DNA from: Acetobacterium bakii
GTDB taxonomy: Bacteria; Bacillota; Clostridia; Eubacteriales; Eubacteriaceae
Assembly (NCBI RefSeq): GCF_001263355.1
Contig: NZ_LGYO01000061.1
Span: forward strand, 1-33,371
Direction of reading: 5' to 3'
DNA: 33,371 bases
Position numbers and translations under genes: made by a program. Numbering within the stretch: position 1 is the first letter of the stretch; every line of letters starts with the position of its first letter. Shown here one piece after another: positions 8,357-17,189 of this stretch. The notes beneath the pieces were generated by a model. That model ran no database searches and was not told the origin of the DNA. It saw only the letters and a program-made list of their open reading frames with translations.

Positions 8357-9844
8357 ATGAAAAAGTATGTACTCGTAATTGATGAAGGTACCACCGGGAC
8401 CAGGGCATTGATTTTCAACAAGAATTTTCAAATTGTTGGACAGGGCTATGAAGAATTCACACAGTATACCCCAGGTGAAGACAAGGTCGAACATGATGCC
8501 CTGGAAATTTACGACAAGAGTATTGCAATGTGTAAAAAAGCCATCGGTGAAGCGATGATCTCAGCCGAAGAAATTGCCTGTATCGGGATTACCAATCAAC
8601 GGGCAACTTGTTTGGTCTGGGATAAAAAAACCGGTGAACCACTTTATCATGCCATCGTTTGGCAGGATACCAGAACCGCGGCCTTTTGTCAGGAGCTTAA
8701 CACTGGGGCGTGGGGTGAAAAAGCACGAAAGACCACGGGTTGGACATTGAGTCCGGTTTATTCGTCGATGATGCTTAACTGGTATATTAACAATGTCCCC
8801 ACAATCAAAGAAAAAATTGAAGCCGGAGAGGCGCTTTTTGGAACCATCGATACCTGGCTCATTTGGAAATTAACCGGTGGAAAAAAACATGCGGTCAGCT
8901 ATTCCAACGCTTCGGTTATGGGGAGTCTCGATTTAAAAACAGGTACATGGTATGATGAGTTCTTAACCTATCTTGGTATTGATACAAAAATATTTCCGGA
9001 AATCATCACAGATTCAGGGGATTATGGGGTAGCTCAAAAAGATATTTTCGGGGCGGAAATTCCCATCACCGGGGTTATTGCAGACCAGCATGCCGCTTTA
9101 TTCGCCCAAGGATGCCGGACTGCAGGTACCGGAAAAATCACTAACGGCACCGGTTCATTCCTGGATATCAATGTCGGAACAGAATGTGTCATTTCCGATC
9201 AGGGACTTAACACGGTTATTGCATGGAAAATCGGGGACGAAATGGTTTATGCTCTGGAAGGATTTGAATCCGTTACCGGTTCTGCAATCCAGTGGCTCCG
9301 GGATGGCCTTGAAGTGATTAGCGAGTCCGGGGAAACCGAAGCCCTGGCCCGTTCGGTGGAAGATACCAACGGTGTGTACTTTGTCCCGGCCCTGGCTGGT
9401 TTGAGTGCACCCTATCATGATCCCTATGCCCGGGGTACGATTTTTGGAATCACTCGGGGAACGAAAAAAGCCCATTTGGTCAGAGCCACATTGGAAGGGA
9501 TTGCCTTTAGACTTAAAGATATTATGGATGTTGTGGAAAAGGAATCCGGGGTTAAGATGAAAGCCATTCGCATTGACGGCGGGGCTTCTAAGAATAATCT
9601 GCTGGCTCAACTAATGGCCGATATGATGGATGTTCAGGTGGACCGACCCTTTTCGGTGGAGGCAACCAGTTTAGGCGCTGCGGAAATGGCTGGTCTCTAT
9701 ATAGGGATATGGAAAGAAAAAGATTTTGAGTCGGCATTAACTATCGAAAAAACCTTTACGCCGGAAATTTCTGATGAAAAACGGAATAAAGCCTACGCCG
9801 GCTGGCAGGAAGCTATTAAGCGCTCAATGAATTGGAACTATTGA
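8357..9844 (+). CDS. FGGY-family carbohydrate kinase, glycerol-kinase-like
   Basis: ATP-dependent polyol kinase of 495 residues, aligning with E. coli GlpK over its whole length. ATP-loop DEGTT is at 9-13, NQR at 80-82, VWQ at 101-103, catalytic Asp243-Gln244 in ADQHAALF, NGTGSF ending at Phe268, and the C-terminal DGGASKNN. Two residues that contact glycerol in E. coli GlpK are changed: Glu84 becomes Ala83 (NQRAT for NQRET) and Tyr135 becomes Val134 (the segment reads SPVYSSMM for DPYFSGTK). Arg82, Trp102, Asp243 and Phe268 are kept. The pocket therefore looks larger and less polar than that of glycerol kinase. No glycerol facilitator or glycerol-3-phosphate dehydrogenase is nearby; a methyltransferase and a corrinoid protein follow. 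A kinase is certain; glycerol as substrate is doubtful, so I give no glpK symbol. Confidence 0.88.
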   Translation: MKKYVLVIDEGTTGTRALIFNKNFQIVGQGYEEFTQYTPGEDKVEHDALEIYDKSIAMCKKAIGEAMISAEEIACIGITNQRATCLVWDKKTGEPLYHAIVWQDTRTAAFCQELNTGAWGEKARKTTGWTLSPVYSSMMLNWYINNVPTIKEKIEAGEALFGTIDTWLIWKLTGGKKHAVSYSNASVMGSLDLKTGTWYDEFLTYLGIDTKIFPEIITDSGDYGVAQKDIFGAEIPITGVIADQHAALFAQGCRTAGTGKITNGTGSFLDINVGTECVISDQGLNTVIAWKIGDEMVYALEGFESVTGSAIQWLRDGLEVISESGETEALARSVEDTNGVYFVPALAGLSAPYHDPYARGTIFGITRGTKKAHLVRATLEGIAFRLKDIMDVVEKESGVKMKAIRIDGGASKNNLLAQLMADMMDVQVDRPFSVEATSLGAAEMAGLYIGIWKEKDFESALTIEKTFTPEISDEKRNKAYAGWQEAIKRSMNWNY

Positions 9845-9896
9845 TTGGATAGTCACTACGATGAGACATTCATATTCACAGAAAGAGAGGAGCCAA

Positions 9897-11048
9897 ATGA
9901 ACTCACGAGAAAGAGTCATGACAGCAGCCAATCACAGGGAGCCTGACCGGGTTCCTGTGGATATGGTATTAACCATTGATGTTTACCGGGATATGAAAAA
10001 GGTGCTTAATATGGAGCATCTCCCCGAAACACCGAGAATGGGACGCTGGACAGAGGTGCAGATGCCCATTGAAATGATTGAAAAACTGGGTCTTGATATG
10101 TATTATATTTCTCCCCGTTCGGGAGTATCCGTTCATACAAAAGGTTTTGATGACGGTAGCTTCACCGACGAGTGGGGGTGCTACTGGAAAAAAACCGCCA
10201 TCGACGGCGGCCATTTCTATTTTGAATTGGTAAACCCGCCACTGGCCAATGCCACGATGGAAGATCTGGAAACCTATGAATGGCCGGATCCTGAAGATCC
10301 CAAACGCTACGCTGGTTTAAAAGAAGAAATGAAAGAGGTGCGGGAAACCACGAATCTTGCCATTCTCGCTAAATTTGCCGGGGCCGTTTTTGAATTGGCG
10401 ACTTATATGCGGGGGCATGAACGCTGGTACCGGGATATTATCAACAACCAGGAATTTGCCCATGCCCTCATGGATAAAATCTGCCAGATCCAAAAGCGGA
10501 CCAATGAAGTGATTATGGCCGAGGTCGGCGACTATGTTGATATTCTCAGACTTAGCGGAGAAGATCTGGGCATGCAGGATCGTCCCCTTATTTCACCAAA
10601 AACATTTAAAAAAGTGGTTAAACCCCATTTGAAAGAGCTTTGGGAACATGCAAAAAAAACACTTCACAACTACAATCCCGAGGCAAAAATCATGTTGCAT
10701 ACCTGTGGGTCGGTTAGACCGTTTATTGCTGATTTTATTGAATGTGGTGTGGATATTCTCGATCCCGTACAGCCTGGCGCCAAGGATATGAATCGTTATG
10801 AATTAAAAGAGGCCTTTGGTAAGGATATCGTTTTTCATGGCAACATTGATATTCAAAAAATTCTTCCTTTTGGAACACTGGAAGATATTACGAATGAGGT
10901 AAAAGATGCCATTAAGGCTTTGGCGCCTGGCGGCGGTTTCCTTCTGGCACCGGCACATAATGTCCAGGGAGACGTCAGTGCAGAAAAATTGGTGCATATG
11001 GTTAACTGTGTTCATGAATACGGGAATTATCCCATTAGTTTGGACTAA
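9897..11048 (+). CDS. URO-D-family corrinoid methyltransferase
   Basis: Zinc methyltransferase of 383 residues in the uroporphyrinogen-decarboxylase superfamily (MtaA, CmuA, vanillate MtvB and relatives). The zinc set His-x-Cys...Cys is present: His268, Cys270 in LHTCGS and Cys371 in VNCVHE. The N-terminus NSRERVMTAANHREPDRVPVD is typical of this group. It lies 52 bases after the kinase and 26 before a corrinoid protein, so it most likely transfers a methyl group from a substrate to that protein (MT1 role). I start at ATG 9897, which GAGAGGAG precedes; an ATG at 9861 adds 12 residues without a ribosome site. The methyl donor is unknown. An MT2 role (corrinoid to carrier) cannot be excluded. 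No corrinoid-activating ATPase gene is in the window. Confidence 0.87.
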   Translation: MNSRERVMTAANHREPDRVPVDMVLTIDVYRDMKKVLNMEHLPETPRMGRWTEVQMPIEMIEKLGLDMYYISPRSGVSVHTKGFDDGSFTDEWGCYWKKTAIDGGHFYFELVNPPLANATMEDLETYEWPDPEDPKRYAGLKEEMKEVRETTNLAILAKFAGAVFELATYMRGHERWYRDIINNQEFAHALMDKICQIQKRTNEVIMAEVGDYVDILRLSGEDLGMQDRPLISPKTFKKVVKPHLKELWEHAKKTLHNYNPEAKIMLHTCGSVRPFIADFIECGVDILDPVQPGAKDMNRYELKEAFGKDIVFHGNIDIQKILPFGTLEDITNEVKDAIKALAPGGGFLLAPAHNVQGDVSAEKLVHMVNCVHEYGNYPISLD

Positions 11049-11074
11049 AAGTTAAAAGGACTGGAGAAAAAGAA

Positions 11075-11707
11075 ATGGAAATATTGAAAAAAATAGCCGA
11101 AACCCTTTATGACGGTAATGAAGATGCCATGCCCGGATTAGTTCAGGAAGCCATTGAAAACGGATTTAGCGCCCAGGAAGTCCTGGACGCCATGATGGCG
11201 GGGATGGCTATTGTCGGTGATGAATTTAGCCGGGATGAACTGTATATCCCGGAAGTCCTCTGCTCCTGCCATGCCATGATGGAAGGTTCAAAAGTACTAA
11301 AACCCTTATTAACCGATCAGGATGCAAAAGCTCTGGGAACGGTTATTCTGGGAAGCGTTCAGGGTGATATGCATGATATTGGGAAAAATCTGGTGGGTAT
11401 GATGCTTGAAGGTCGGGGTCTAAAGGTCATTGATATTGGAATTGATGTCCCGCCAGAAAAATTCGTGGAAGCGGCCATTGGAAACAATGCGGATATTGTG
11501 GCATGTTCAGCCTTACTGACTACCACCATGCCGGAAATTTCAAAGATTGAGAAAGCTTTTGTAGATGCGGGTATCCGAGATAAGGTGAAGATTATGATCG
11601 GTGGTGCCCCCATCACCCAGGATTTTTGTGATCGCATGGAATGTGATGCCTATGCCAAAGATGCCGGGGGAGCCGCCACACTGGCCGTAAAAATGTGCGA
11701 AAATTAG
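11075..11707 (+). CDS. Corrinoid (cobalamin-binding) protein
   Basis: Methyl carrier of 210 residues, MtaC/MttC-like. A helical B12-binding-2 cap (residues about 1-85) is followed by the Rossmann B12 domain. GDMHDIGKN around residues 98-106 is the DxHxxG signature, with His100 as lower axial cobalt ligand; the family GGAP segment that packs on the nucleotide tail lies near residues 176-179. It would accept the methyl group from the upstream methyltransferase and hand it to a tetrahydrofolate methyltransferase, feeding the Wood-Ljungdahl pathway. That role is by family and neighbour, not shown. GGACTGGAGAAA precedes the ATG. A bidirectional terminator follows. Confidence 0.93.
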   Translation: MEILKKIAETLYDGNEDAMPGLVQEAIENGFSAQEVLDAMMAGMAIVGDEFSRDELYIPEVLCSCHAMMEGSKVLKPLLTDQDAKALGTVILGSVQGDMHDIGKNLVGMMLEGRGLKVIDIGIDVPPEKFVEAAIGNNADIVACSALLTTTMPEISKIEKAFVDAGIRDKVKIMIGGAPITQDFCDRMECDAYAKDAGGAATLAVKMCEN

Positions 11708-11785
11708 TGGGGCGCAAACGTATAATTAGTTGAATTATGAAAATTCTTAAGCCGATTAGGATAAAGTAGCCATCAGCATATAAAT

Positions 11786-11825
11786 AAAAAAACAAGCTAA
11801 CAGATAAACGCTAGCTTGTTTTTAT
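11786..11825. terminator. Bidirectional terminator
   Basis: Stem 11786-11799 with 11812-11825, A-run before and T-run after, between the convergent corrinoid-protein gene and the DUF2207 gene. It can serve both. Confidence 0.85.
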
Positions 11826-11866
11826 TGTGTCATATGATTATTCAGTATTGAGAGGTAGCCCACAAT

Positions 11867-13774
11867 CTACCAGCTGCCACCGCCACCACCACCGCCGCCA
11901 CCACCGGAGAAGCCACCGCCGCCGGAGAAGCCACCGCTGCCGAAGCCGCCGGAGCCTGAACTTGGAGGAACAATCACCGTTGATGAAATACTATTCATGC
12001 TGTTCATCAGCATCGAGGTAAATATAATGGTGTTAAAGGTGTTGTAATTATAACCGCTTCCATAATACCATTGTGGTGGTTCAATAGCCAGGGATTCAAA
12101 ATTTTTGGCCCATTTATTGGTGACCCCTAATACGTATGCATAGGGAAGCACATTGTAAAAGTATTGGGGATTTTCATTGACTAAAGTTAGAATGCGATCT
12201 TTTTCCGCCTTTTCAATGAAGTTTTTAAACCCAAGGGTTTGACCAAGCCACATCCGGCCGGTTTCAGTCCGTTGAGTCGCAACGGCCTGAAAGGCAGCAA
12301 TACCACAGGTAGCTATGATCGCTATCATCCATGGCAGTCTTGATGAATAGCCATAAATAAAGGTGCCGATGACAAGAACGATCAGAGCAAAGATAATTGT
12401 TAAAGCAATACCTGAGATGAAAAGACCCATGGTTTTACTCTTTTTCGTGCCTTGACGATTTTTATAGGCATTGGTTATCATATTTAGACTGATAAAAATA
12501 GGCACTGCTGTGAAAAGTGCTGCAATTCCAAAGGCGATCAATGAGGTTTCGCCTGTTTGATAAACACCGTTTAAAGCAAAAGCTGTTAAAGGAATCAGCA
12601 TCAGGATGGTAATGATTCCTTTTCCTATTTTAGAACCCGAAGAAAAAAGATTGTTCTCGGGAATATCAAAATATCCTTCAATTTGCGCCTTGGTTGCTTT
12701 GATTGTTTCGTAGAAATCTGCCGGAACACTTTTGGTGGAAAAGCTTTTACTGCCGTCAAACAGACCATTGAAAAAGGTGCGTTCGAAATCCTGGGCAGTA
12801 TCCGGAAGGGCTTTTAATTTGTGGAAGGTGAAATTCTTTTTGTCTACCTGCTCGATGGTCATGTAGCCTTTATCAGCCCAATACATGATCAGTGACAACA
12901 CCTCAGGCGAGTCGACGGTTCCGTCCACAATATATCCGATTTGCGAGGGAGTAAAGCCTTTGGGGGCATAAAACTCAACGGTTTCCACCGGCTTTTCATC
13001 ACGTCCTTTGATGAACCAGATCAGAAAGGCTCCCAGAAGCGAAAGACCGATTAAAATGTACATAAAGGGTTCGAGTTCATTTCCGGTAAAGGCTCCCACA
13101 AAGTAGCCTTCGGGTAGATTGATCTTTAAGGTGACACCTTCATTGTTGGTTAGGACCCGATTGAGTGTGCCGTTAATGGTATTACCGTTAACAGTAAAAT
13201 CAACGGATGTGGTATCGGTACTGCCATAGCCTCCGGTAATAAATTCCACTTCATTGGGATCAAAGCTCTTGGGCATTTCAATGGTGAAGGTTGCTCCGGT
13301 AATGGAGGTATCCCAATTCTGCGGAATAATATTATAATAAACATCATCCATGGATGAAATCTTGTCATCACCGGGATTCCAGGTGTAGGAGATGAGATAA
13401 TTCTGAGTACCATCCACATATTTATCTCCTGACCCGATTTGAATGATTTTATTGTCATTCTCAGTGGTCACATCAAAATCCCAATCCTTTACATCGATGT
13501 TGGTAAGGCGGGCAACGTAAGGGGTTTCAACGGGTTGTCCGTCTATTTCACGGTAGAAACTGCCGCGATAGGGAATATATCGAAAAATACCATGTCGTGG
13601 TTCGGTAAAAGCCACGGTAATGTCTTCTTGAATATCATAGGCATGGTTTTCCTGTACTTTCATGTCTACATCATATTGGGTAATTACAAAATATTCTTGG
13701 GCAAGAGCACTTCCAGGAAAAAAACATCCTAAAAGGAGTAGGCCAAGAAGGAGTAGCGAGAATCTTTTTTTCAT
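11867..13774 (-). CDS. DUF2207 membrane protein with glycine-rich tail
   Basis: Surface-anchored protein of 635 residues. An N-terminal signal peptide covers about residues 1-25 (cut after ALA; an LLGC at 14-17 could instead be a lipobox). An extracellular DUF2207 region of about 210 residues follows, then a membrane helix (YILIGLSLLGAFLIWFI), a cytoplasmic segment, a further helix pair and another single hydrophobic stretch. The last 30 or so residues are almost only Gly and Ser, ending in ten glycines and SW. Such tails are common in this family. I start at ATG 13774, behind GGAGG; an upstream in-frame start has no site. It follows lemA, a pairing seen often in bacteria, with function unknown. 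Confidence 0.85.
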   Translation of the reverse strand: MKKRFSLLLLGLLLLGCFFPGSALAQEYFVITQYDVDMKVQENHAYDIQEDITVAFTEPRHGIFRYIPYRGSFYREIDGQPVETPYVARLTNIDVKDWDFDVTTENDNKIIQIGSGDKYVDGTQNYLISYTWNPGDDKISSMDDVYYNIIPQNWDTSITGATFTIEMPKSFDPNEVEFITGGYGSTDTTSVDFTVNGNTINGTLNRVLTNNEGVTLKINLPEGYFVGAFTGNELEPFMYILIGLSLLGAFLIWFIKGRDEKPVETVEFYAPKGFTPSQIGYIVDGTVDSPEVLSLIMYWADKGYMTIEQVDKKNFTFHKLKALPDTAQDFERTFFNGLFDGSKSFSTKSVPADFYETIKATKAQIEGYFDIPENNLFSSGSKIGKGIITILMLIPLTAFALNGVYQTGETSLIAFGIAALFTAVPIFISLNMITNAYKNRQGTKKSKTMGLFISGIALTIIFALIVLVIGTFIYGYSSRLPWMIAIIATCGIAAFQAVATQRTETGRMWLGQTLGFKNFIEKAEKDRILTLVNENPQYFYNVLPYAYVLGVTNKWAKNFESLAIEPPQWYYGSGYNYNTFNTIIFTSMLMNSMNSISSTVIVPPSSGSGGFGSGGFSGGGGFSGGGGGGGGGGSW

Positions 13775-13820
13775 AGGGCTAACCTCCGATAGTCTCAATA
13801 ATTAAACAGGCAAAAAACCA

Positions 13821-13890
13821 AAAAGAAGAAGGCCAGGAATTAGAAATGAACATTTTGTGCATAGTATTTCAAATCCTGGCATTCTTTTTT
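13821..13890 (-). terminator. Terminator-like hairpin between lemA and the DUF2207 gene
   Basis: On the minus strand a 7-bp GC-rich stem (TCCTGGC 13874-13880 with GCCAGGA 13832-13838), extended by A/T pairs after one mismatch, encloses a 35-base loop and is followed by a U-rich stretch. It may partly terminate lemA transcripts before the DUF2207 gene. Confidence 0.5.
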
Positions 13891-14449
13891 AATTAAATTT
13901 TACCTTGACGTTTTCGCGTTCTTCTGCGCCCCCCACTTCAAAGAAGGGTTGTTTTTTAAATCCAAAAATACTGGCAATGAGATTACTTGGAAAGGATTCT
14001 ACCATGGTATTCATGGTTCTTACAATGGCATTGTAGTATTTCCTTGATTCGGCAATTTCGCCTTCTAAGGTTTGAAGCTGTTGTTGTAAATCGAGAAAAT
14101 TGGTGTTTGCCTGTAGCTGGGGATAGGCTTCGGCGACTGCAAAAAGACTTTTTAAGGTCCCGGACAAGGCATTTTCATTAGCAATTTTTTCATCAATGGA
14201 TGTTGCGCTCATGGCAGCTGTTCGAGCAGCGGTTACCTTAGTAAAGGTTTCAGATTCATGGGTGGCATACCCTTTAACCGTTTCTACAAGGTTAGGAATA
14301 AGATCGTAACGTTTTTTCAGATAAACATCCATTGTGGAAAAGGCTTCTTCCACTTGATTTTTTACTTTAACAAAATTGTTTCGAGACAAGATTAGCCAGA
14401 GGCCGACAATAACGACGAGACCGATGATAACAATAAGTGCGATATTCAT
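13889..14449 (-). CDS. lemA: LemA family protein
   Basis: Membrane-anchored protein of 186 residues, standard LemA length. One N-terminal membrane helix (residues about 3-21, IALIVIIGLVVIVGLWLIL) is followed by a long helical coiled region. Family markers are VKNQVEEAFSTMDVYLKKRYDLIPNLV, GYATHE, and near the end the PSNLIASIFGFK stretch. LemA proteins have no settled biochemical role. The ribosome site is TAGGAGGATTATT before ATG. It lies upstream of the DUF2207 gene on the same strand. Confidence 0.95.
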   Translation of the reverse strand: MNIALIVIIGLVVIVGLWLILSRNNFVKVKNQVEEAFSTMDVYLKKRYDLIPNLVETVKGYATHESETFTKVTAARTAAMSATSIDEKIANENALSGTLKSLFAVAEAYPQLQANTNFLDLQQQLQTLEGEIAESRKYYNAIVRTMNTMVESFPSNLIASIFGFKKQPFFEVGGAEERENVKVKFN

Positions 14450-14480
14450 AATAATCCTCCTATTTATTTATTTTGAAATC

Positions 14481-14509
14481 ATTATATCACGTCATTTCAT
14501 GGACCACAA
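14481..14509 (-). promoter_or_regulatory. lemA promoter candidate
   Basis: Minus-strand TATAAT (14481-14486) with TTGTGG (14504-14509) 17 bases upstream; about 32 bases before the lemA start. Confidence 0.55.
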
Positions 14510-14602
14510 TAAATTTCAAGGATACTTTCGTCATTGAGAAATGAGAACAAAATTTATCAGTTGGTTATAATATTTGATCCCATTTAAGGGTAAAATTTTG
14601 TC

Positions 14603-14631
14603 TTGTTGAATGAGCATATGTATATTATAAT
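14603..14631 (+). promoter_or_regulatory. Promoter candidate for the HAD hydrolase operon
   Basis: TTGTTG (14603-14608), 17 bases, TATAAT (14626-14631), about 70 bases before the HAD gene. The rest of the lemA/HAD gap is AT-rich and shows nothing else. Confidence 0.5.
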
Positions 14632-14699
14632 TAAATGAAAAAGATTTATACTCGGATATAATTAAAAGCAATTCTCCGGGTAAGACAGAAGGAGGTTCT

Positions 14700-15350
14700 A
14701 TGAAGTATTCATGTATATTGTTTGATTTAGATGGGACGCTTATTGACTCAGGAGATAGTGTGCGGCGTTCCTTTGAATATGCCCTCGAAAAGATGAATCA
14801 TCCAAATCCGGAAATTTTTGATGTGGATCAGCTTCTTGGACCGCCTATTCTTGATTCTTTTCAGGAAGTATTTGGTTTCAGTCTTGAAGAGGCCATAAAG
14901 GCCTACGATTTCTATCTTGAGGAGTATGTTGGAAATGGTCAAATGTTCGGAGCCCAGCTTTATGACGGCGTTGAAGAAACAATCAGAAAACTCGCGAAAG
15001 ACGGCTGTTTATTAGGTGTTGCAACGACAAAAAATGAAAAAAACGCAAGAAAAATAATTAATTGCCTTCCAGTTGATATTGAATTAATGCAAGTTTTTGG
15101 AACCCAGGATGATGGAAGTCGGAGTGAAAAACAAGAAATTATTCGAGACTTCTTACATGTACACGAGGTGATGCACTTATCCGAAGTTTTAATGGTCGGA
15201 GATCGTTATTATGATATATTGGGTGCAAAAGCAGTTGGGATTGATTCCGTTGGCGTTACTTACGGTTGTGGCAGTGAAGATGAATTGCGGGTCGCAGGGG
15301 CTACGTATCTGATCGACAGTATTGAAGAACTGCTTGAAATTATTTATTAG
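14700..15350 (+). CDS. HAD-superfamily phosphatase, phosphoglycolate-phosphatase-like
   Basis: Soluble phosphatase of 216 residues. Motif I DLDGTL (nucleophile Asp9, Asp11) is followed by a helical cap, motif II in the VATTK segment and motif III/IV GDRYYDILGA near the C-terminus. This subgroup hydrolyses small phosphate esters such as phosphoglycolate or nucleotides; the exact substrate cannot be read. GGAGG precedes the ATG. The next gene, a PEPCK/HPr-kinase-like protein, starts nine bases after the stop with its own GGAGG, so the two form an operon. Confidence 0.87.
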   Translation: MKYSCILFDLDGTLIDSGDSVRRSFEYALEKMNHPNPEIFDVDQLLGPPILDSFQEVFGFSLEEAIKAYDFYLEEYVGNGQMFGAQLYDGVEETIRKLAKDGCLLGVATTKNEKNARKIINCLPVDIELMQVFGTQDDGSRSEKQEIIRDFLHVHEVMHLSEVLMVGDRYYDILGAKAVGIDSVGVTYGCGSEDELRVAGATYLIDSIEELLEIIY

Positions 15351-15359
15351 GAGGAAACC

Positions 15360-17135
15360 ATGAAACCAAATAATTCAAATTTACAGCGTATCGCTCTTAT
15401 TAAAGGAGATTTGAAATTCACCAATTTTGGACAGATTATAAAGTCAACCCTATTTAAAGAATTAATCGGAACCTTTGTGGACGAACTGAAAATGAAAAAG
15501 TCCTACCTCACTAAAACCCTGGATCCATTTTTAAATGAAGAAGGGCAATTTGAAGAAAATAAGTTTATCGACTTTGTCTATCTTTTAAATCTTAATACCC
15601 TTGAAGAAATAATAGAGACGGGTTATTTTAATATACATTCAACCAATAAGGAATATGCGCCGCTGGTGTTAGGTTTTCTTGAAGGGTTTTACAATTATTG
15701 GCGAAATATTCAACGATTTATGATTAAGATGGATGGTTATTCCCTGGATGAAAATACCAAACGATCCAAGGCCCATTCTCTGGCTTCCAATAATGATGCG
15801 TTTAAAAAAATGATATTGGATCTTTATCGAAATGTTCATTTTAATGTCACCGGAAAAAGCTTTAGTATTTATCGGCAGCTTCCCAGCGGGGCGCAGGTAG
15901 CGTTCTTAGCGGATAAATTTGATTTTTCACAGGAAGTGAAAAGCAAAAATGAATCACTATATCATGTACCCTATGTATGGGAAGCGATTTTTGAACCGCC
16001 GGTTATTTTTTACACCCAGTCAAGTAAACGGGATGGTGTTTTTCCGGTTAAAGATAAACGGATTTTGCAAAAGTTTTACATGGACTGCGACGAATGGTTT
16101 GCAATTCCAGTGAAAGTGGGACGCTTGTTAGCCATTGTCTATGTGCAGAAGGAATACCTGGCTCTAGGAGCCGGTCTATTTAATCTTTTTGAATTTGCGA
16201 CACCTGAAGAATTTACCAAGCAGAAACCGGATGCGGTGGTTTTCTTCGGACTGGATTATGATCTTTTTGAAGAAGATGAGCGATTAGGCTTTGTTACAAA
16301 AGAAGATGGTGTTTACTATGGACTTATTCCTAATCATCCAGAAATTGATTATTTTGGATATATGAAGAAAATAATGCTTACCCTCCATAATATTATTCAG
16401 ATTGAAAAGAAAGCCTTGCCGGTACATGGTGCATTTGCAAAAATTCGTGTTGGCGGTAAAAAATCAGTTAATGTTATGCTCATCGGTGACAGTGGTGCCG
16501 GGAAGTCCGAAACCCTGGAGGCCATTAATAAACTGCCGAAGGAACTGGGTTGTGACTTTGATATTCTTATTGATGATATGGGTTCCCTTCATTTTAATGA
16601 AGAAGGTAAATTAATGGCTGTTGGTACAGAAATCGGGGCTTTTGTAAGACTCGATGATCTTCAGCCTGGATATGCCTATAGCACTATGGATCGAAGTATT
16701 TTCATGAATCCAAATATTGTCAATGCCCGGGTTATTGTTCCTCAAATGTCCTACGAAGAAATTTCAAAATCTACCCGAGTAGATTTTGTGTTTTATATTA
16801 ATAATTATGAAACGATAAGCAATGAGGCCCCTGCTATAGAGCTTTTTGATGACTTGGATACGGCTTATAATGTTTTTTCTGAAGGTAAACGCATGGCCAA
16901 AGGAACAACCGGTGAAGTCGGTTTAACCAATACTTATTTTGCAAATCCTTTTGGTGCGGTTCAGATGAAAGAAGACCATGAAAAGATTGCTAAAAACACA
17001 TTTAAAAAAATGGAAGAAACGGGTGTGAAAGTTGGAATGATCAGAACTCAATTAGGAATTCCCGGTTATGAACAGGATGGACCTTTTCTTGCGGCTAAAG
17101 CATTAATTAAGTTTATTGATGAACTAAATGATTAA
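15360..17135 (+). CDS. PEPCK/HPr-kinase-superfamily P-loop protein, function unknown
   Basis: Protein of 591 residues with no signal peptide or membrane helix. A P-loop, GDSGAGKSE, lies at 376-384, followed by an IDD pair (Asp405-Asp406). This spacing (GxxGxGKS...DD) is the nucleotide-binding pattern of PEP carboxykinases and HPr kinase/phosphorylases. The residue after the P-loop Lys-Ser is Glu, as in HPr kinase. The N-terminal 350 residues look unlike either enzyme, and the arginine-rich PEP/oxaloacetate-binding segment of PEPCK is not seen. Database entries for such clostridial proteins are often labelled PEP carboxykinase; I would not assume that activity. It is cotranscribed with a HAD phosphatase nine bases upstream, so a phosphorylation/dephosphorylation pair is possible. 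Confidence 0.7.
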   Translation: MKPNNSNLQRIALIKGDLKFTNFGQIIKSTLFKELIGTFVDELKMKKSYLTKTLDPFLNEEGQFEENKFIDFVYLLNLNTLEEIIETGYFNIHSTNKEYAPLVLGFLEGFYNYWRNIQRFMIKMDGYSLDENTKRSKAHSLASNNDAFKKMILDLYRNVHFNVTGKSFSIYRQLPSGAQVAFLADKFDFSQEVKSKNESLYHVPYVWEAIFEPPVIFYTQSSKRDGVFPVKDKRILQKFYMDCDEWFAIPVKVGRLLAIVYVQKEYLALGAGLFNLFEFATPEEFTKQKPDAVVFFGLDYDLFEEDERLGFVTKEDGVYYGLIPNHPEIDYFGYMKKIMLTLHNIIQIEKKALPVHGAFAKIRVGGKKSVNVMLIGDSGAGKSETLEAINKLPKELGCDFDILIDDMGSLHFNEEGKLMAVGTEIGAFVRLDDLQPGYAYSTMDRSIFMNPNIVNARVIVPQMSYEEISKSTRVDFVFYINNYETISNEAPAIELFDDLDTAYNVFSEGKRMAKGTTGEVGLTNTYFANPFGAVQMKEDHEKIAKNTFKKMEETGVKVGMIRTQLGIPGYEQDGPFLAAKALIKFIDELND

Positions 17136-17189
17136 ATTTTAATAAATATGTTTAATCTTTGACTAATTGGGGTTATAATAAACTAAAGT

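Noticed and set aside
8357-9844. Ordinary glycerol catabolism operon
   Set aside because: No facilitator or glycerol-3-phosphate dehydrogenase is adjacent, and two glycerol-binding residues of the kinase are changed.
11827-12021. Plus-strand frame rich in His and Arg
   Set aside because: It is the antisense reading of the Gly/Ser tail of the DUF2207 protein, a composition artefact.
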